The translations under genes and the position numbers were made by a program. Of a DNA stretch of 64,000 nucleotides, positions 48,786 through 60,640 are shown piece by piece (the first letter of the stretch is position 1; the number at the start of each line of letters is the position of its first letter). The stretch comes from Rhodotorula mucilaginosa. Lineage: Eukaryota > Basidiomycota > Microbotryomycetes > Sporidiobolales > Sporidiobolaceae. The notes below the pieces were generated by a model. It ran no database searches and was not told the origin of the DNA. It saw nothing but the letters and a program-made list of their open reading frames with translations. The stretch spans positions 1,364,001-1,428,000 of the forward strand of contig CP137865.1 of assembly GCA_034406715.1 (NCBI GenBank). The letters run 5' to 3'.

Positions 48786-50387
48786 TCAAGACTCGGCTTT
48801 GCGCTCCGATGATAATGACAACTCATCCACGAACCGCCTGATTTCCTCCCGCCAGCGCTGCTCCATGTAGGCCGTATCGTGCAGAGCGTGCGGGATGTCG
48901 ATCCACCTCGCTCGACCGACCGTGCTGACGTGATCACGTGTAAAAGGCTTGACCTCCCGGTGATCATCGTCGTCGGCTTGAGGCGGTGGTGGCCGAACCT
49001 GCTTCGGTGAGCCCGGGTTCGACTCGGCCTCGTTGGTACCGCTAGCTGCTGTCGTAGCAGGTAGATCCAAGTCTGCCACCACCTCGGCTGCCGCCCTCCA
49101 TCCCGCGTACATCTGCTCGACACCGTCATTCGCCCCATGGGGGATGATCTCGTCTCGGCCACTTCGGATCCACAGGCTCGGTGGCAGTCGGGCGAGTCGT
49201 CGTCGTCGTTGTCGTCGTCTCACACCTGCACCCGAGCCTCGAACCACCTCCTCCTGTTCGATAGCGGACAGGGCGTCCCACTTGTCGAACGCGAACGGTC
49301 CGAGGTAGTGATAAGGTAACCACTTCTGCGGGTACAAGGCGCGGACCATGTACGGGATTGACGGCAACGGGTTCTCGAGGATCATTCCTGCGATGTGGGG
49401 CGAAGAGTCGTGCTGTCGGAGGAGGAGAAGGACCGCCGCTGCGCCGCCGAGCGAATGCCCATACAGGATATAGGTCGCGTCGGGCCCGTACCGTTCCTGC
49501 GCGTACGTCAACGCCGCTCGATAATCGGCCAGTACGCCGCGTTCAGTCGGGGTGGTGCGGTCCGAGAGCCAGTATGAACGGGGAGCGACGGCGAGGACGG
49601 TGATGCGAGGTTGCGAAGAGCGAGCGGTCGCGGGGTCGGGTTTCAGGAGCTTTCGAAATACGGGCAGGCGGAGGAGCGGAGTGCCGGCATTGCCTACTCC
49701 CTCGTGAGTGGGTGTCAGATCGAGCTGCTGCGATACACGAGTGCGGAAGCGACGGAGCTCACCTTGAAGGTAAACGATCACAACACGGCGCTCCGGTCCT
49801 GCCGGCGCCTCCACTTTTCCACCTCTCCACTCGACTTCGATCCCGCGCAACTTAACCGTACGCCGGAGCCATCGACTCGGTTCCGTACTCTGCAGGTGTA
49901 CTTCCTTGACTGCGAGCTCGCCGGTTTGGTGAGGAACCGGCTCGTCTCGCATTCCGGGCGGAACGGAAGGGAGGTAGATGATCCGACGCTGGAAGAGGAC
50001 CAGCATGAGGCACTGTATAGTGTAAAAGCGGTAATTCCTGTCAGGTCGCGCATTCTTCGAAAGTCTCGGAGCAATAGCCGGCCGACGCACCTTGTACGCC
50101 CAGAGCGCGGTCGGCAATCCCACGAGGACTTGAAGCAAGAACAGCCACGGAGGACCTGACCCGTCCGCTACGGTCCCCGCGAGCGGTTCGTTACTCGGTT
50201 CCGGGAGCTTGAAGCCGAGTGCGCGTGTCGGTCGGCTCGCATGCAAGTTACGGCGTGGTGGAAGGTGTCGGACCGGTCTTTGAGCGACGGAAAGATGAGG
50301 AGGAGGTGGGCGCGGCGCTGCATGGTGATCGAGCAGGAGGGAGGACCGCTGCAGTCGAGTCGGTCTAGGTAGGCGCACTGGTAGCAT
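48786..50387 (-). CDS. Alpha/beta-hydrolase (ABHD12/13-Bem46-like), membrane-anchored
   Basis: Serine hydrolase with the triad Ser in YGHSLGG, Asp in SGRDEIIPHG and His in IPHALHDTAY. Start at the ATG 50387 (MLPVRLPRPTRLQRSSLLLD), an Arg-rich head without acids for its first 20 residues that resembles a mitochondrial presequence. It is followed by one hydrophobic segment PPWLFLLQVLVGLPTALWAY and the catalytic domain (YLPSVPPGMRDE, VIVYLQ, TVLAVAPRSYW, ILENPLPSI). Two probable introns (about 50089-50012 and 49765-49700) are multiples of three with no stop, so the gene also reads as one uninterrupted frame. A Pro/Asp-rich insertion precedes the catalytic His. Bem46-like proteins act in polarity in other fungi; a lipase/thioesterase activity is a guess. 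Confidence 0.8.
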   Translation of the reverse strand: MLPVRLPRPTRLQRSSLLLDHHAAPRPPPPHLSVAQRPVRHLPPRRNLHASRPTRALGFKLPEPSNEPLAGTVADGSGPPWLFLLQVLVGLPTALWAYKVRRPAIAPRLSKNARPDRNYRFYTIQCLMLVLFQRRIIYLPSVPPGMRDEPVPHQTGELAVKEVHLQSTEPSRWLRRTVKLRGIEVEWRGGKVEAPAGPERRVVIVYLQGELRRFRTRVSQQLDLTPTHEGVGNAGTPLLRLPVFRKLLKPDPATARSSQPRITVLAVAPRSYWLSDRTTPTERGVLADYRAALTYAQERYGPDATYILYGHSLGGAAAVLLLLRQHDSSPHIAGMILENPLPSIPYMVRALYPQKWLPYHYLGPFAFDKWDALSAIEQEEVVRGSGAGVRRRQRRRRLARLPPSLWIRSGRDEIIPHGANDGVEQMYAGWRAAAEVVADLDLPATTAASGTNEAESNPGSPKQVRPPPPQADDDDHREVKPFTRDHVSTVGRARWIDIPHALHDTAYMEQRWREEIRRFVDELSLSSERKAES

Positions 50388-51058
50388 CGGCAACGAGGCG
50401 TCGTAGCCGTTCTTGACCAACTTTTCCCCCTACCCCCAGGCGGATCCACGGAGGGACGACGGCGGGGGGCCGGATGATCGAGCGGAGGTAATCGGGAACA
50501 GTCAGCAGCACGTGCCTGTGGTGTAAGCTTGAGCGAGACCGAACTCGATGACGATCCTCTCCGTCCGGATGCGCGAGCCACGGCGGAGATCGAGTCCGCA
50601 ACTGAGCGGCTGCCGTCTCGCGCCACCGGTGAGAGAAAGCGCTGCCTTGATCAGACCAAGTGTGGCACTCTCAACCTCAGCTCCATTCGATTCCCGTCTG
50701 TACTGCGGCGTACGTTGTGCGTCCTGCGCGCTCCTCCTCGAGCTGTCGGCTCCGCGCTCTCCCCACCTTTTCGCGCACTTCGGCGTCACCTTTTCGCGCG
50801 AGTTTCGCCCCGTTGACGCGCTTATTCCGTGTAGATCAGCTTACAGGGCGAGCGCCTGCTTACCTTATAAAGCATACTACTCCGAACTGGGACCTCAGCA
50901 CCTACCCGCCACTTCGAGACGCTCTTCTACCTCGCGCTCCTTTCGACCCGCGAATCAACGCGGCGACGTCACCGCTCTTCGACACCCGTCTCGACTCCCC
51001 GCGTACCGTCTCGACTCGTACTTGGACGAGCAGCGAACGAGCTTGCGACTAGTTCCAC
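50388..51058. promoter_or_regulatory. Divergent promoter of hydrolase and ATG26 genes
   Basis: Contains the ATG26 TATA box listed separately and a CT/CG-rich leader from about 50900. No coding blocks. Confidence 0.4.
50876..50881 (+). promoter_or_regulatory. TATA box of ATG26 gene
   Basis: TATAAA in context CTTATAAAGC, 178 bp upstream of the ATG26 start. Confidence 0.5.
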
Positions 51059-54000
51059 ATGGCCCAAGTGCCTCACGAGGCGAGCCAGCGACCGGGCACG
51101 CCACCCGCCGCGGTCGAGCCCCAGCGCCCGAGTGCAGCCAGGTCGCATTCCGCCGTCGTCGAACCGGACGCAGACTACCAGCGACACACCCAGGACCTCA
51201 AAGACAATGCTGAGAACGACGAGCTCGCCGGACGGGGCAAGGGCGGGCAGCGATTCGGTGGAATGGGTCAAGCCGGTTACCGTGACGGCGAGCCAAGAGA
51301 TGACGAGGAACCGCAGCCTGGAGGGATGATGGCCCAGGCAGGAGCGCAGCAGCCGGCCACACACACGTCGACAGCCGGCACGGGCACCCGCATCGTCAGG
51401 TCCCCGTCGCCCGCTTCGTCCCTCTCGGGGTCGTCGTCCGACTCGGACACTTCCGACGACGCCCTCTCGTCCGACGAAGAGAGCCGCGCCGCAGCCGCCG
51501 CAGTCGCCACCCAGCAGCAGAAGAACCGCACCTCGTCTGGCTTGATCGACACCGAAGCCGAGATGGGAATCGGCGGCGCAGGGTACGGCAAGATGGCGGT
51601 CAGTCTCGACGAGGGGGAACAGCGCCGTCGCGAGAAAGAGCGCCGCGACCAGGCCACCGCCGAGAACCAGAGCAAAGGGTCCAAGTTCTGGCCCGGAGGG
51701 TCCAAGAGTTACTCGGGCGGAGGGATGGGTCCGGGCTACATGCGGTGCGTTCCTCAAACCGTGACTGCTCACTCTGCCGTCGGCGCTGACTACGTCTGTG
51801 TCCGCAGGATGATCCACGCACTCGCCGAGGAGGACAAAGAAGCTGAGCGCAAGGCTCGTCATGAGCGTCGCAAGCACCGTCACCACCTCCGCAAGCATCG
51901 CCACGGCGGCGACCACAAGAAGGGCGACGAGGAAGGCGAGAAATCGCCGAGCGACGAGGACCACGCCAAGTTTGCGTCTCCGCCCGAGCATGCCGCGACG
52001 ACGCCGACTCTGGCTCGCACGGAAGAGTGCGAGTCGAAGGAGAGTGATCCCGCGCGAGACTTTGCCGCTGCCGAACAGCGCAAAAAGGCGCGCAAACAGG
52101 AAAAGAAGGACCGCCGCGCCGAGCGCGAACGCGATGGCGAGACCGACATGGCGAGCTCGTCCCTCCTCGCGATCCACCGCCCGATCGAGCAACGTCGTCG
52201 CACGATGAGCGACGTTCGCGAAGCGGACGAGGAACGCGAACGCGCTCCAGTCGACCAGGCCAAGGTCGACGAGATCGAACGCGAGCAAGGCGAGTACGAG
52301 AGAAAGTACCCCGGGATGGGCTCGCGGCAGGAGACGAGCACCTCGGTCGCGAGTGTCGACACGGTCGAACGGCGCGAGAAGCTTTCGGAAAAGTTGATGG
52401 ATGTGTTCGGGCTCGACGAGGCCGAAGAAGTCGTCGCCGGTGCGTGTTCCATTCCTATTCGTTCATCTTCTACACTAACCTGATTGGCCCCCTTCTCAAT
52501 GCCGGCAGAGTACCCTTGCTGGCTGTTCCGCTCGATCCTCCTCCAGGGTTACCTGTACATCACCGCAGGTCACCTGTGCTTCTACGCCTACCTCGCGCAG
52601 AAAGAGGTGAGTTTGCCCTTCTCCATCGCTGGTGACATACGACGTTTTTTACTGATGCACCACGTTTTGTCTGGCGAACGGTGCAGGGCGCTACGATCCG
52701 CTCGGGCTCGCTCTCCGTCCGTGGCAGCAAGACGCGCCGCTACCACAAGCACTGGCTCATCCTCAAGGACAACATTCTTAGCTGGTATCCCTCTTCCGCC
52801 GTGAGTTGACTCCCTGACGCCCACTGGACTGAACTTCTGAGGCTGACCCGGACTGGCGACCGAACCAGGACCCGTACTTCCCCGACGGCCACATCGACTT
52901 GCACTACTGCATCTCGGTCGAGGAATCGACTTTCCACAAGCACCACTTCAAGGTCGCGACGGCCGACAAGCGCTGGCACTTCAGCGCCGACTCGGAGGCG
53001 TCGCGCAACGAGTGGGTCAAGGCGATCAAGAAGGTCGTGTTCCGCTGCCAGAACGAGGGCGAGAGCGTCAAGATTGCGATCCCGCTCGAGACGATCGTCG
53101 ACGTCGAAAAGACCTCGTCGCTCGAGTTTGCCGAGATGATCCGCGTTCGCGTGTACGACGCCGACGAGGGTTACTCGCTCGACGAGTATTACCTCTCGTA
53201 CTTCAAGGATCTCGACGGCGCCCTGAACCGGATCAACGCAGTGGTCGACGCGTTCCGGATCCATCACCCCCAGGGTCAGGGCGAGAAAGCGACTCTACCG
53301 CCGGCGGCGGCGCATGAAGACGTCGAGGACACGACCAAGACCACAACGGCCGATATGGGAGAGGTTGACGACTACCGCACGCATCCGCGTCAGGACGAGG
53401 GGCAGCAGCAGCAAGACGACCACGAGCTCAAGCGATCTCGAAGTCGCTCCAAGAGCATCGGGGCTCGCGTCTCTTCCCTTCTCAGCGGCAAGTCGCGCAA
53501 CAAGTCGAGCCCGTCCGACCAGAAATCGGTTTCGGACTCGGCGTCGGTCAAATCGGTCCCTGCTTCTGTCAGATCGGTCCCTGCTTCGGTCAAATCCGTC
53601 GCATCTTCGACCTCGACGGAGAGTTCGCACGCATCGAAGCGCAAGGGACCGGCGTGGGTCCCGCCGCCCAAGGCTCCGCCTATCCTGATTCCCGACTCGG
53701 CCAAGGCGCCTCCGAGTGGCGCTCCTACTTCGGGATCGGTGTCGACCTTGCGACCGCCGCAGTCGGAAGCCGAACTTCAAGGTGACGACGTCGCCGTCGA
53801 AGGAGCTTCTCCCCTCGTCGCCATGGCGGGTAGCCTCCCAGCTTCCGTTGGCGATTCTCCGGTCATGGAGAGCGACGGCACCTGCCCGAACTTGGCGCCG
53901 ACCGTCGAGAACCAGCCGCACGGGTCGGGAGCCGCCGCCACCTCGGACGAGACTCTGGCTCCGCGCGATCCGATGCACGCCCACCAAGCTCACACCTATC

Positions 54001-57000
54001 CGCCCGGCCCAGCTCCCGCTCGCGGCTCGGATGCGGACGCGGACGAGGCGCACCCGCCTGCGCGCAGCTCGACCTTGAGCAAGATCTTCTCGGGTCCGGG
54101 CAACGGGGGCCGCAAGATTCTCGAGACTGTCACCAGCTCGAGCCTGCCCGGACGCAGGAAGCGCAAAGAATCGGTCTCGGACCGTTCGCTCATCGAAGAG
54201 CCGCGTACCGTGAAGGAGGTCGACGAGTTCCGCAAGACGTTCGGCCTTGGCGACAAGGAAGAGCTGCTCCACGGTACGTCCTCCCACGTGCACGTGATCA
54301 TCCATCGCGTTTTGGGTGATGGTGCTGATCACCGCCACTGATGCAGACTGGCCGGCTTTCCTCTTCCGTGGCCTGCCCATCTCTGGCCACGCCTACCTCT
54401 CCGACAACTACTTCTGCTTCCGCTCCGCCGGTCTCTTGGCTACCCGGACCAAGGTAAGCTTAGCCGTACCCGCGAAACCCGGTGCTGCCGCCGACTGACC
54501 CACCCGCGTTCCGCAGATGATCCTCCCGATCAGCGATGTCATCGGCGTTTCGAAGCACCGCTCGTACCGGATCGGCTACTCTGGCCTCGTCATCGTGATC
54601 AAAGGTCACGAGGAGGTGTTCCTCGAGCTCTCCAGCGCTGAGCGTAGGGACGCCTGCATGAAGGCCCTCGAGGAGCAACGCGATCTCGTCAAGCAGCGGA
54701 AGAAGCTCGAGAAGGAGAAGGGCGACAAGCAGGACGACGAGCACCGCGAGCTGCGAGAGCTCGTCGACCTTTCTGCGACCAAGGATACCGAGCTGTCGTC
54801 TCCGGATATGCCGCACCCGCAATCGGAGGCGATCCCGAGCCAGCCTCCGATCATGTTCTCGTCGACGACTTCCGACTTCGTCACCTTCCGTCCGGAAAAG
54901 CCTTTGCGGTTTACCTGCCTGACGATCGGCTCTCGCGGCGACGTTCAGCCCTATATCGCCCTCTGCAAAGGCCTCATGGCTCAAGGCCACCACTGCAAGA
55001 TCGCGAGCCACGGCGAGTACCAGAAATGGGTCGAAGGACACGGCATCGACTTTGCGCCCGTCGGCGGCGATCCCGCCGAGCTTATGCAGCGTAAGCCCGT
55101 CCCCTCGAGCTCTCCAATAAACTTCCTACTGATTCGCCCTCGTAACAGTCATGATCTCGCACGACTTCTTCACGATCTCGTTCATGAAGGAAGCCGTCAG
55201 CAAGTTCCGCGGCTGGCTCGACGACTTGCTCGACTCGGCTTGGGAGGGCTGCCAGAACTCGGACGTCCTCATCGAGAGTCCGTCCGCCATCGCTGGCTAC
55301 CACATCGCAGAAGCGCTTCAGATCCCGTACTACCGGTGAGTATGCGACAACGTCTTCCGTTGCCGTCGCTGACGAGCTCAGCTGATTTGCAATGTCCCCG
55401 CCCCAGTGCCTTTACGATGCCTTGGTCTCGAACTCGCGCGTACCCGCATGCTTTTGCGGTGCCCGAAGTGCACATGGGTGGCGGCTACAACTACATGGTG
55501 AGTCGCTGCGGGTTAGCCTGGAGGCGCAAACAACCTGCTCACGTGTACTCATCTTTTGCATTCAGACCTACACGATGTTCGACCAGGTCTTCTGGCGGGC
55601 GACCTCCGGCCAAGTGAACCGATGGCGCAAGAACACGCTCAAGATCCGCGCGACCAACCTCGAAGCGATGCAGCAGCACAAGATTCCCTTCCTGTACAAC
55701 TTCAGTCCCGTCGTTGTACCGCCACCTCTCGACTGGCGCGAGAACGTCCACGTGACAGGTTACTGGTGGCTCGACAACCCGGACGACTCGAAGGCAAAGA
55801 AGTGGGAACCGCCACAGGACCTGCTCGACTGGATGGAGGAGGCCAAGTCGAAGAACAAGAAGGTCGTCTTCGTCGGCTTCGGCTCCATCATCATCCCGGA
55901 CCCTCTCGAGATGACTCGTGTCGTTGTCGAATCGGCAGAGAAGGCAGGCGTGTACGCGATCGTCGCGAAGGGCTGGTCTGACCGGCAGAAGGGCGACGAA
56001 GGCGAGGACTCTGAGGAGGCCAAGAAGAAGCGCGAGCAGAGCGAGGAGAAGCACCGCAAGTTGATGGACAAGCCATTCATCTTCCCGGTCAAATCGATCC
56101 CGCACGATTGGCTGTTCCCTCGCATCGCCGCCGCCGTCCATCACGGTGGTGCAGGAACCACCGGGGCCAGTCTCCGAGGTACGTCGCGCAGTTTCTTTCC
56201 GTCTTAGCGTCTGGAGCTGACCCGTACTTTGCCTGTACAGCCGGTCTTCCGACCATCATCAAGCCCTTCTTTGGCGACCAGCACTTTTACGCCGACCGCG
56301 TCGAGACTCTCGGCATCGGCTCCCACATCACCAACTTTACGGTAGACAACCTGACCGAAGCGCTCAAGAAGGCGACCGAGGATGAGAAGGAGATTGAGCG
56401 TGCCCGCCTCGCCGGCGAGGAGATCCGAAAGGTGCGTCTCCAGTGTGAAGGCGGTTCGATTCCGCGAAACTGACGCATCCTTTCCCTTGTAGGAGGATGG
56501 CGTCGCCACCGCTATCGAATGTATCTACCGCGACCTCGAATACGCGCGTAGTCTGGTACCGAAGCCCTCCGAGCGGAGCAAGGACGGCGTGCCGCTCGAG
56601 TCGGCACCGGAGGACAACGACGACGAGAGTGACGACGGTCTCACTTCAAGTGCGGAGGAGGCTATGGAGGAGGAGAAGGAGGCGAGGAAGCAGAAGGAGG
56701 TGCACGATGAAGACGACAGCGCGAAGGACGGCCCGCACTCCGAATCCAGCCAGGTCTCCAGCTCGGCCGTCACGTCGGGCACATCAGCTTCCCAACTGAA
56801 CGAGTCGCGGACCACGTCTTCTGACGAGGGCTGGGATGTCATGTCGCGGGGCTCGGCAGTCGACTCGACTTCGCGCGCCTCGTCGACGACACGACCGGAA
56901 GCGGCGGCCGAACCAGGACGGGCCGCAGACGATCAGGAATCGCAAACCGGTCTCCTCGGGCGCACGCTCGGCTTCCTCGGCAAGCCGATCAAGAAGAGCA

Positions 57001-57005
57001 CCTGA
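51059..57005 (+). CDS. ATG26: UDP-glucose:sterol glucosyltransferase Atg26/Ugt51
   Basis: Large cytosolic/membrane-associated enzyme that glucosylates ergosterol and, in some yeasts, supports pexophagy. About 1.7k residues in about a dozen exons. Layout: a Ser/Asp/Glu-rich N-terminus (about 51059-52300); a GRAM domain split by introns ([17 protein letters not shown] ... [16 protein letters not shown]); a PH domain ([36 protein letters not shown]); a disordered Ser/Pro linker with SVPASV repeats; and a second GRAM ([17 protein letters not shown] ... [20 protein letters not shown]). The GT28/GT1 catalytic half follows: [19 protein letters not shown], then [12 protein letters not shown] and the nucleotide-sugar motif [37 protein letters not shown]. 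The start at 51059 has A at -3. A charged Ser/Glu tail ends at 57005. Confidence 0.95.
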
Positions 57006-57164
57006 GGAGTCTCTTCTCGTTTATTTATTCATTCTGTACAGATCGCTACCCTTTCCTCCTTGACTACCGATTCGCTGCACATAATCTCCGCGCAATGTCC
57101 TGTATATGATCGTCCGCCTTGCAAATGTTCCAACACTCGAGTTCTGTTAGGGAGTCGTCCGGTC

Positions 57165-58719
57165 TCACACTTCATGGTGCGCGAGCCTTTGCGACGAAAA
57201 GGAGGAAGGGTCTTCGAGACCTTGCGCGCCGAGCACGCCCTCACGCTCGGAGATTGGCTGAAAGGCGGCGTGACCTCTGTGCGGGTCGCGAGCGTTGGTA
57301 CCAGCTTGGTCGAACCGAGCGGACGACGCAGCTCGGTCGCTGAAGGGAGAACCTCCGGGCAACACGGGCGAGGGGACGGTCTGAGCTTCGTCCCGGTCGT
57401 CCATCTGCAGCGGAAAAGCAGGGCATCAGTGCACAGCTTCGGAGGATAGAGGGGCGGACAACTCACCGGCTCAGGCAACGTTCCAGGCGGGGCCGTCGGT
57501 CTACCGAGCGGACTCGCCAGGGTGGATTCGGCACCGACGGAAGGCGGTACGGGCGGTAGCGATTCGCTCTCTTGCGAGGCGTATCCCATCACTAGGTGCA
57601 GATTCCCAGTATCGTCTGTCGCATAGTAAGTGCCGGGAGGCGGAGGCGCAAGTCCTCCCATGGCGGAGGGTGCCACCGATCTGCCCATTTGCGACATGTG
57701 CGAGGATCCGACCTTCTCTGAACGGCCCGAGTAAACGGACAAGCCATCGCCGGCGGTCCAAGCAGCGTTGTCGTGCTTGCGTTTCAGGTAGATCAGCAAT
57801 GCGCCGAGGGCGGCAACGCCGAGAACGCCACCAACGACGCCACCGACGATTGCTGCAGAGGTCAGGAAAGTGCCGGTTTCAGCATTCTTTGCACACGGCA
57901 CGCAAACGCGACCTGAAATGCTCACCACCGGTATTGTTGCCTCCGTCACCGCCACTTTGGGCTCCGGCTCCGCCCGAAGGCTGCGACGGCGAGCTGCGCA
58001 CAAGCCAGGTCAGTTCTGAGTGCTGCTCACTTCAGTAGGCGTTGCATGAGTCGACCAATTACCTCGTCGCGGAGAAGCCGGGATCCAAAGAAGATGCCAG
58101 ACTCAAGATCTTGGCTTGAGAGCCGGGGTCATTGGTGCCGAGGCAACTGGTGCCGGATGCTCCTGCATTGATGACCGCGTCGGGGGTAGAAGCCTGGGCG
58201 CCCTGAGTATCCGTCGCGCCTTCGGGTATGACGTAGAACATGGCCGCGACCGACAGACCGGCAGGCAAGTCGCACTTCCAAGTGAAGGAGCCGTTGGTGC
58301 GATCGTCGTACACGGCCGGCAAACTGTACGTTTCGATCCACGAGGTTGTTCCGCTAACGTAGAAACCGAGGTATTTGGGTCCGACAGGCGCTGTGTATCT
58401 GCAGGCATCTCAAATATCATCGTTTGAACACTGGGAAAGGGTCAATCGTGACAGGGACCCACGTCCAGGTCGAGTACTCGCACGCATACAAAGGCGGCAG
58501 CTGAACCGTCGTCGTCTTTAGGCTCGGAGCTTCGGGCGCAGGTCTCGCTATCCCCGTAGCCGTCGTGCTGCTGCTGGCTGAAGACACGACTCTCGACGAG
58601 GTTGAGGCGGTCGAGGAGGACTGAGCGAGGACGCCGCGCGAACCGCAGGTGGCGAGTGCCCAAACCAGCAGCTGAGCTAGTTTCCGGGTCGAAGCAGGAG
58701 ACTTTACTCGAGCAGCCAT
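57165..58719 (-). CDS. Single-pass type I membrane protein, fungal ectodomain of unknown function
   Basis: Starts at 58719 with a signal peptide (KLAQLLVWALATCGSRGVLA), then a Ser/Thr-rich stretch. A Cys-containing ectodomain follows (YACEYSTWTWVPVTIDPFPV, GTTSWIETYSLPA, GSFTWKCDLPAGLSVAAMFY). Next come a Gly/Ser spacer, one transmembrane helix (IVGGVVGGVLGVAALGALL) followed by basic KRKH, and a cytoplasmic tail with Gly/Pro/Ser-rich parts. The frame joins the last exon (MDDRDEAQTVPSPVLPGGSP) and stops at 57165-57167. About five exons. The layout is like that of many basidiomycete cell-surface proteins of the kind often annotated only as hypothetical; a wall-sensor role would be a guess. Convergent with ATG26. 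Confidence 0.72.
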
Positions 58720-59225
58720 TCTAGCCTGGGGAGCTGAGCCCTGACTGGACTGAAGGTGGTGAAAGAGGCAATAGAAGGATACGCCAGCTCGATGCCAAGA
58801 TCAGATCGCGCATGCCGGACGTCCGCGGACAGAGCGGGGGTGCCTGCACGACTGCACGCCGGTTGCATAGCTCTGGTGACCTTTTCCGTCCTGAAATTAC
58901 TTCAGGCGAGTGCGTGGGTGGAAAAGAAGAGCCGCTTGCCCACCGAAGGCAGACAGAAGAGAGCCAATGCCGACGAAAGAGCACGCTGTGGCGAGAGAGC
59001 AACTTCTCACCTCTCTCGGAACAGTCGGAGGGCGATTCTTTTTAGCTCATTGCTGAGAGGCAAGATCATAGGCTGCTTCCGCCGGTCCAACGCTCGGAAA
59101 GAATGGCTTAGACGCCTGTGCCGCTCTTGACCTGTGTGAGGTTCTGATGAGAAAAGGAGGCGGTGCACTCGGGCGAGGTTGACATCTCCGTACGAGTCCC
59201 GCCCAGCCTCTAGTCTGTACGCACG
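58720..59225. promoter_or_regulatory. Divergent promoter of membrane-protein and parvulin genes
   Basis: 506 bp without coding blocks. No TATA box seen. Confidence 0.35.
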
Positions 59226-60176
59226 ATGGCACCAAAGGGGAAAGGCAAGAAAGGTGAGCCCGATCTCGGCACGGCTCGGAGGGGCGTGAGACTCCCGTGC
59301 AAGACCCGCCAAAGTGACATCTCTCTCCTTCCTCATCGCAGACGCGGGTGCAGGCGACGACGCCGGTCCGGGCAAGCTCAAGCCAGCGCAGCAGCTCAAG
59401 GTACGCGAACGAAGCTTGTCAGGAGAACGCCGCGGCTGTTTCGTCCGGTCCTCGATGTGCTGGAGGAGCGCGATGACCTCCCATTCATGAGGGAAACGGG
59501 CTCTGTCGAGCGGCCGCGCTACGCTCTTTGCTTCGACGCTACCTCCGCTCACTTGCGGAGAATCTAGACGACACCCTTCATACCATCGAGCCTTCCAGCT
59601 CGCCAGCGAACACGGCTACCGAACGCTAAAACTCTCGTCTCTTGTCCCGGCCAGCTTCGACACATTCTCTGCGAGAAGCAGAGCAAAAGCCAACAGGCAC
59701 TCGAGCGGTTACAAGCTGGTGAAGCGTTCGACAAGGTGGCCGCCGAGCTCAGCGAAGACAAGGCGCGGTCCGGAGGAGCGCTCGGGTGCGTACCCAACGA
59801 AACGAAATAAAGCTCTCTGGCACTCTGCACGCAACAGGAGGCTGATGCCGCTCCTCTTTCCGCAGATGGATGACCCGCAACGGTATGATTGGAGCATTCC
59901 AAGAACAGGCGTTCGACATCCAACCCTCGACGGTTGGAAAACCGATTTACAAGGAAATCAAGGTACGCAGCTTCCCGGCAGCGCTCGTATCCCAGGCCAA
60001 GCAGCACTGACACCGTCTACCCGTCCGATGCAGAGCAAATTTGGATACCAGTGCGTTTCGGGGATCTCCTGTCTTGCTTGGTGCGCGTGCAGTCGCAGTT
60101 GCAGGCGCCTCCGACTGACCCAGTTCCAACCCCCTCCTCCTCTTTCAGCATCGTCATGGTCGAGGACCGCAAATAG
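59226..60176 (+). CDS. Parvulin-type peptidyl-prolyl isomerase (Par14/PIN4-like)
   Basis: Small rotamase of about 125 residues in six exons. The start MAPKGKGKK is the basic DNA-binding-like head of the Par14 group. It is followed by [20 protein letters not shown], the parvulin core [20 protein letters not shown] with [38 protein letters not shown] and the last strand [14 protein letters not shown]. The final His comes from a codon split by the last intron (TACCA|C). Introns: about 59254-59340, 59401-59654 (long for this window), 59788-59865, 59962-60032 and 60050-60148. Human Par14/17 acts in ribosome biogenesis and chromatin; the fungal role is less known. No WW domain, so it is not the Pin1/Ess1 type. 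Confidence 0.9.
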
Positions 60177-60640
60177 ACAGCGACCTGTCCGCAACACTGT
60201 ATCATATGCGTGTCATGTCTCGCCGTAAGTTGCCCAGCTCGACGTCCAGACTTTTGCGCCGGGTTTTGGGTTTTCGCGGCACGTGCACCTTGCCCATGTC
60301 CGATCTGCCGCGACCTCGAGACGTGCACCTCCCCCGCCCTCAGGGACAGCTGCTTGGTGCCAGCGCGTGCTATACAAGTGTCAACGTCGGTTTGGGGTTA
60401 AAAGGAGCTCGAAGGAGATATGCATGCAGAGCTGGCGGTGGCGCACGTCGCGTCATGAATTGATCGCCGTGCACGCGGCAGTTTCCCCGACCTTTTTCGC
60501 GACGGCGAGCTGCAGATCGTCGCAGCGGCAGTCGCTCTCAAGGGCCGACGCAGCGTGAACTTGGTCGCACTCCGCTGCATGCTTCCACCAAGCTGCTCAC
60601 GCACGCCACCTCGAACGCGCACGGTCCCGGCCCCGGCACC
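60177..60640. promoter_or_regulatory. Promoter and leader of the Zn2Cys6 gene, with an upstream ORF
   Basis: TATA-like GCTATACAAG lies at about 60368-60377. An upstream ATG at 60579 opens a 49-codon frame ending with TGA at 60726-60728, overlapping the main start at 60641 in another frame. Confidence 0.4.
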
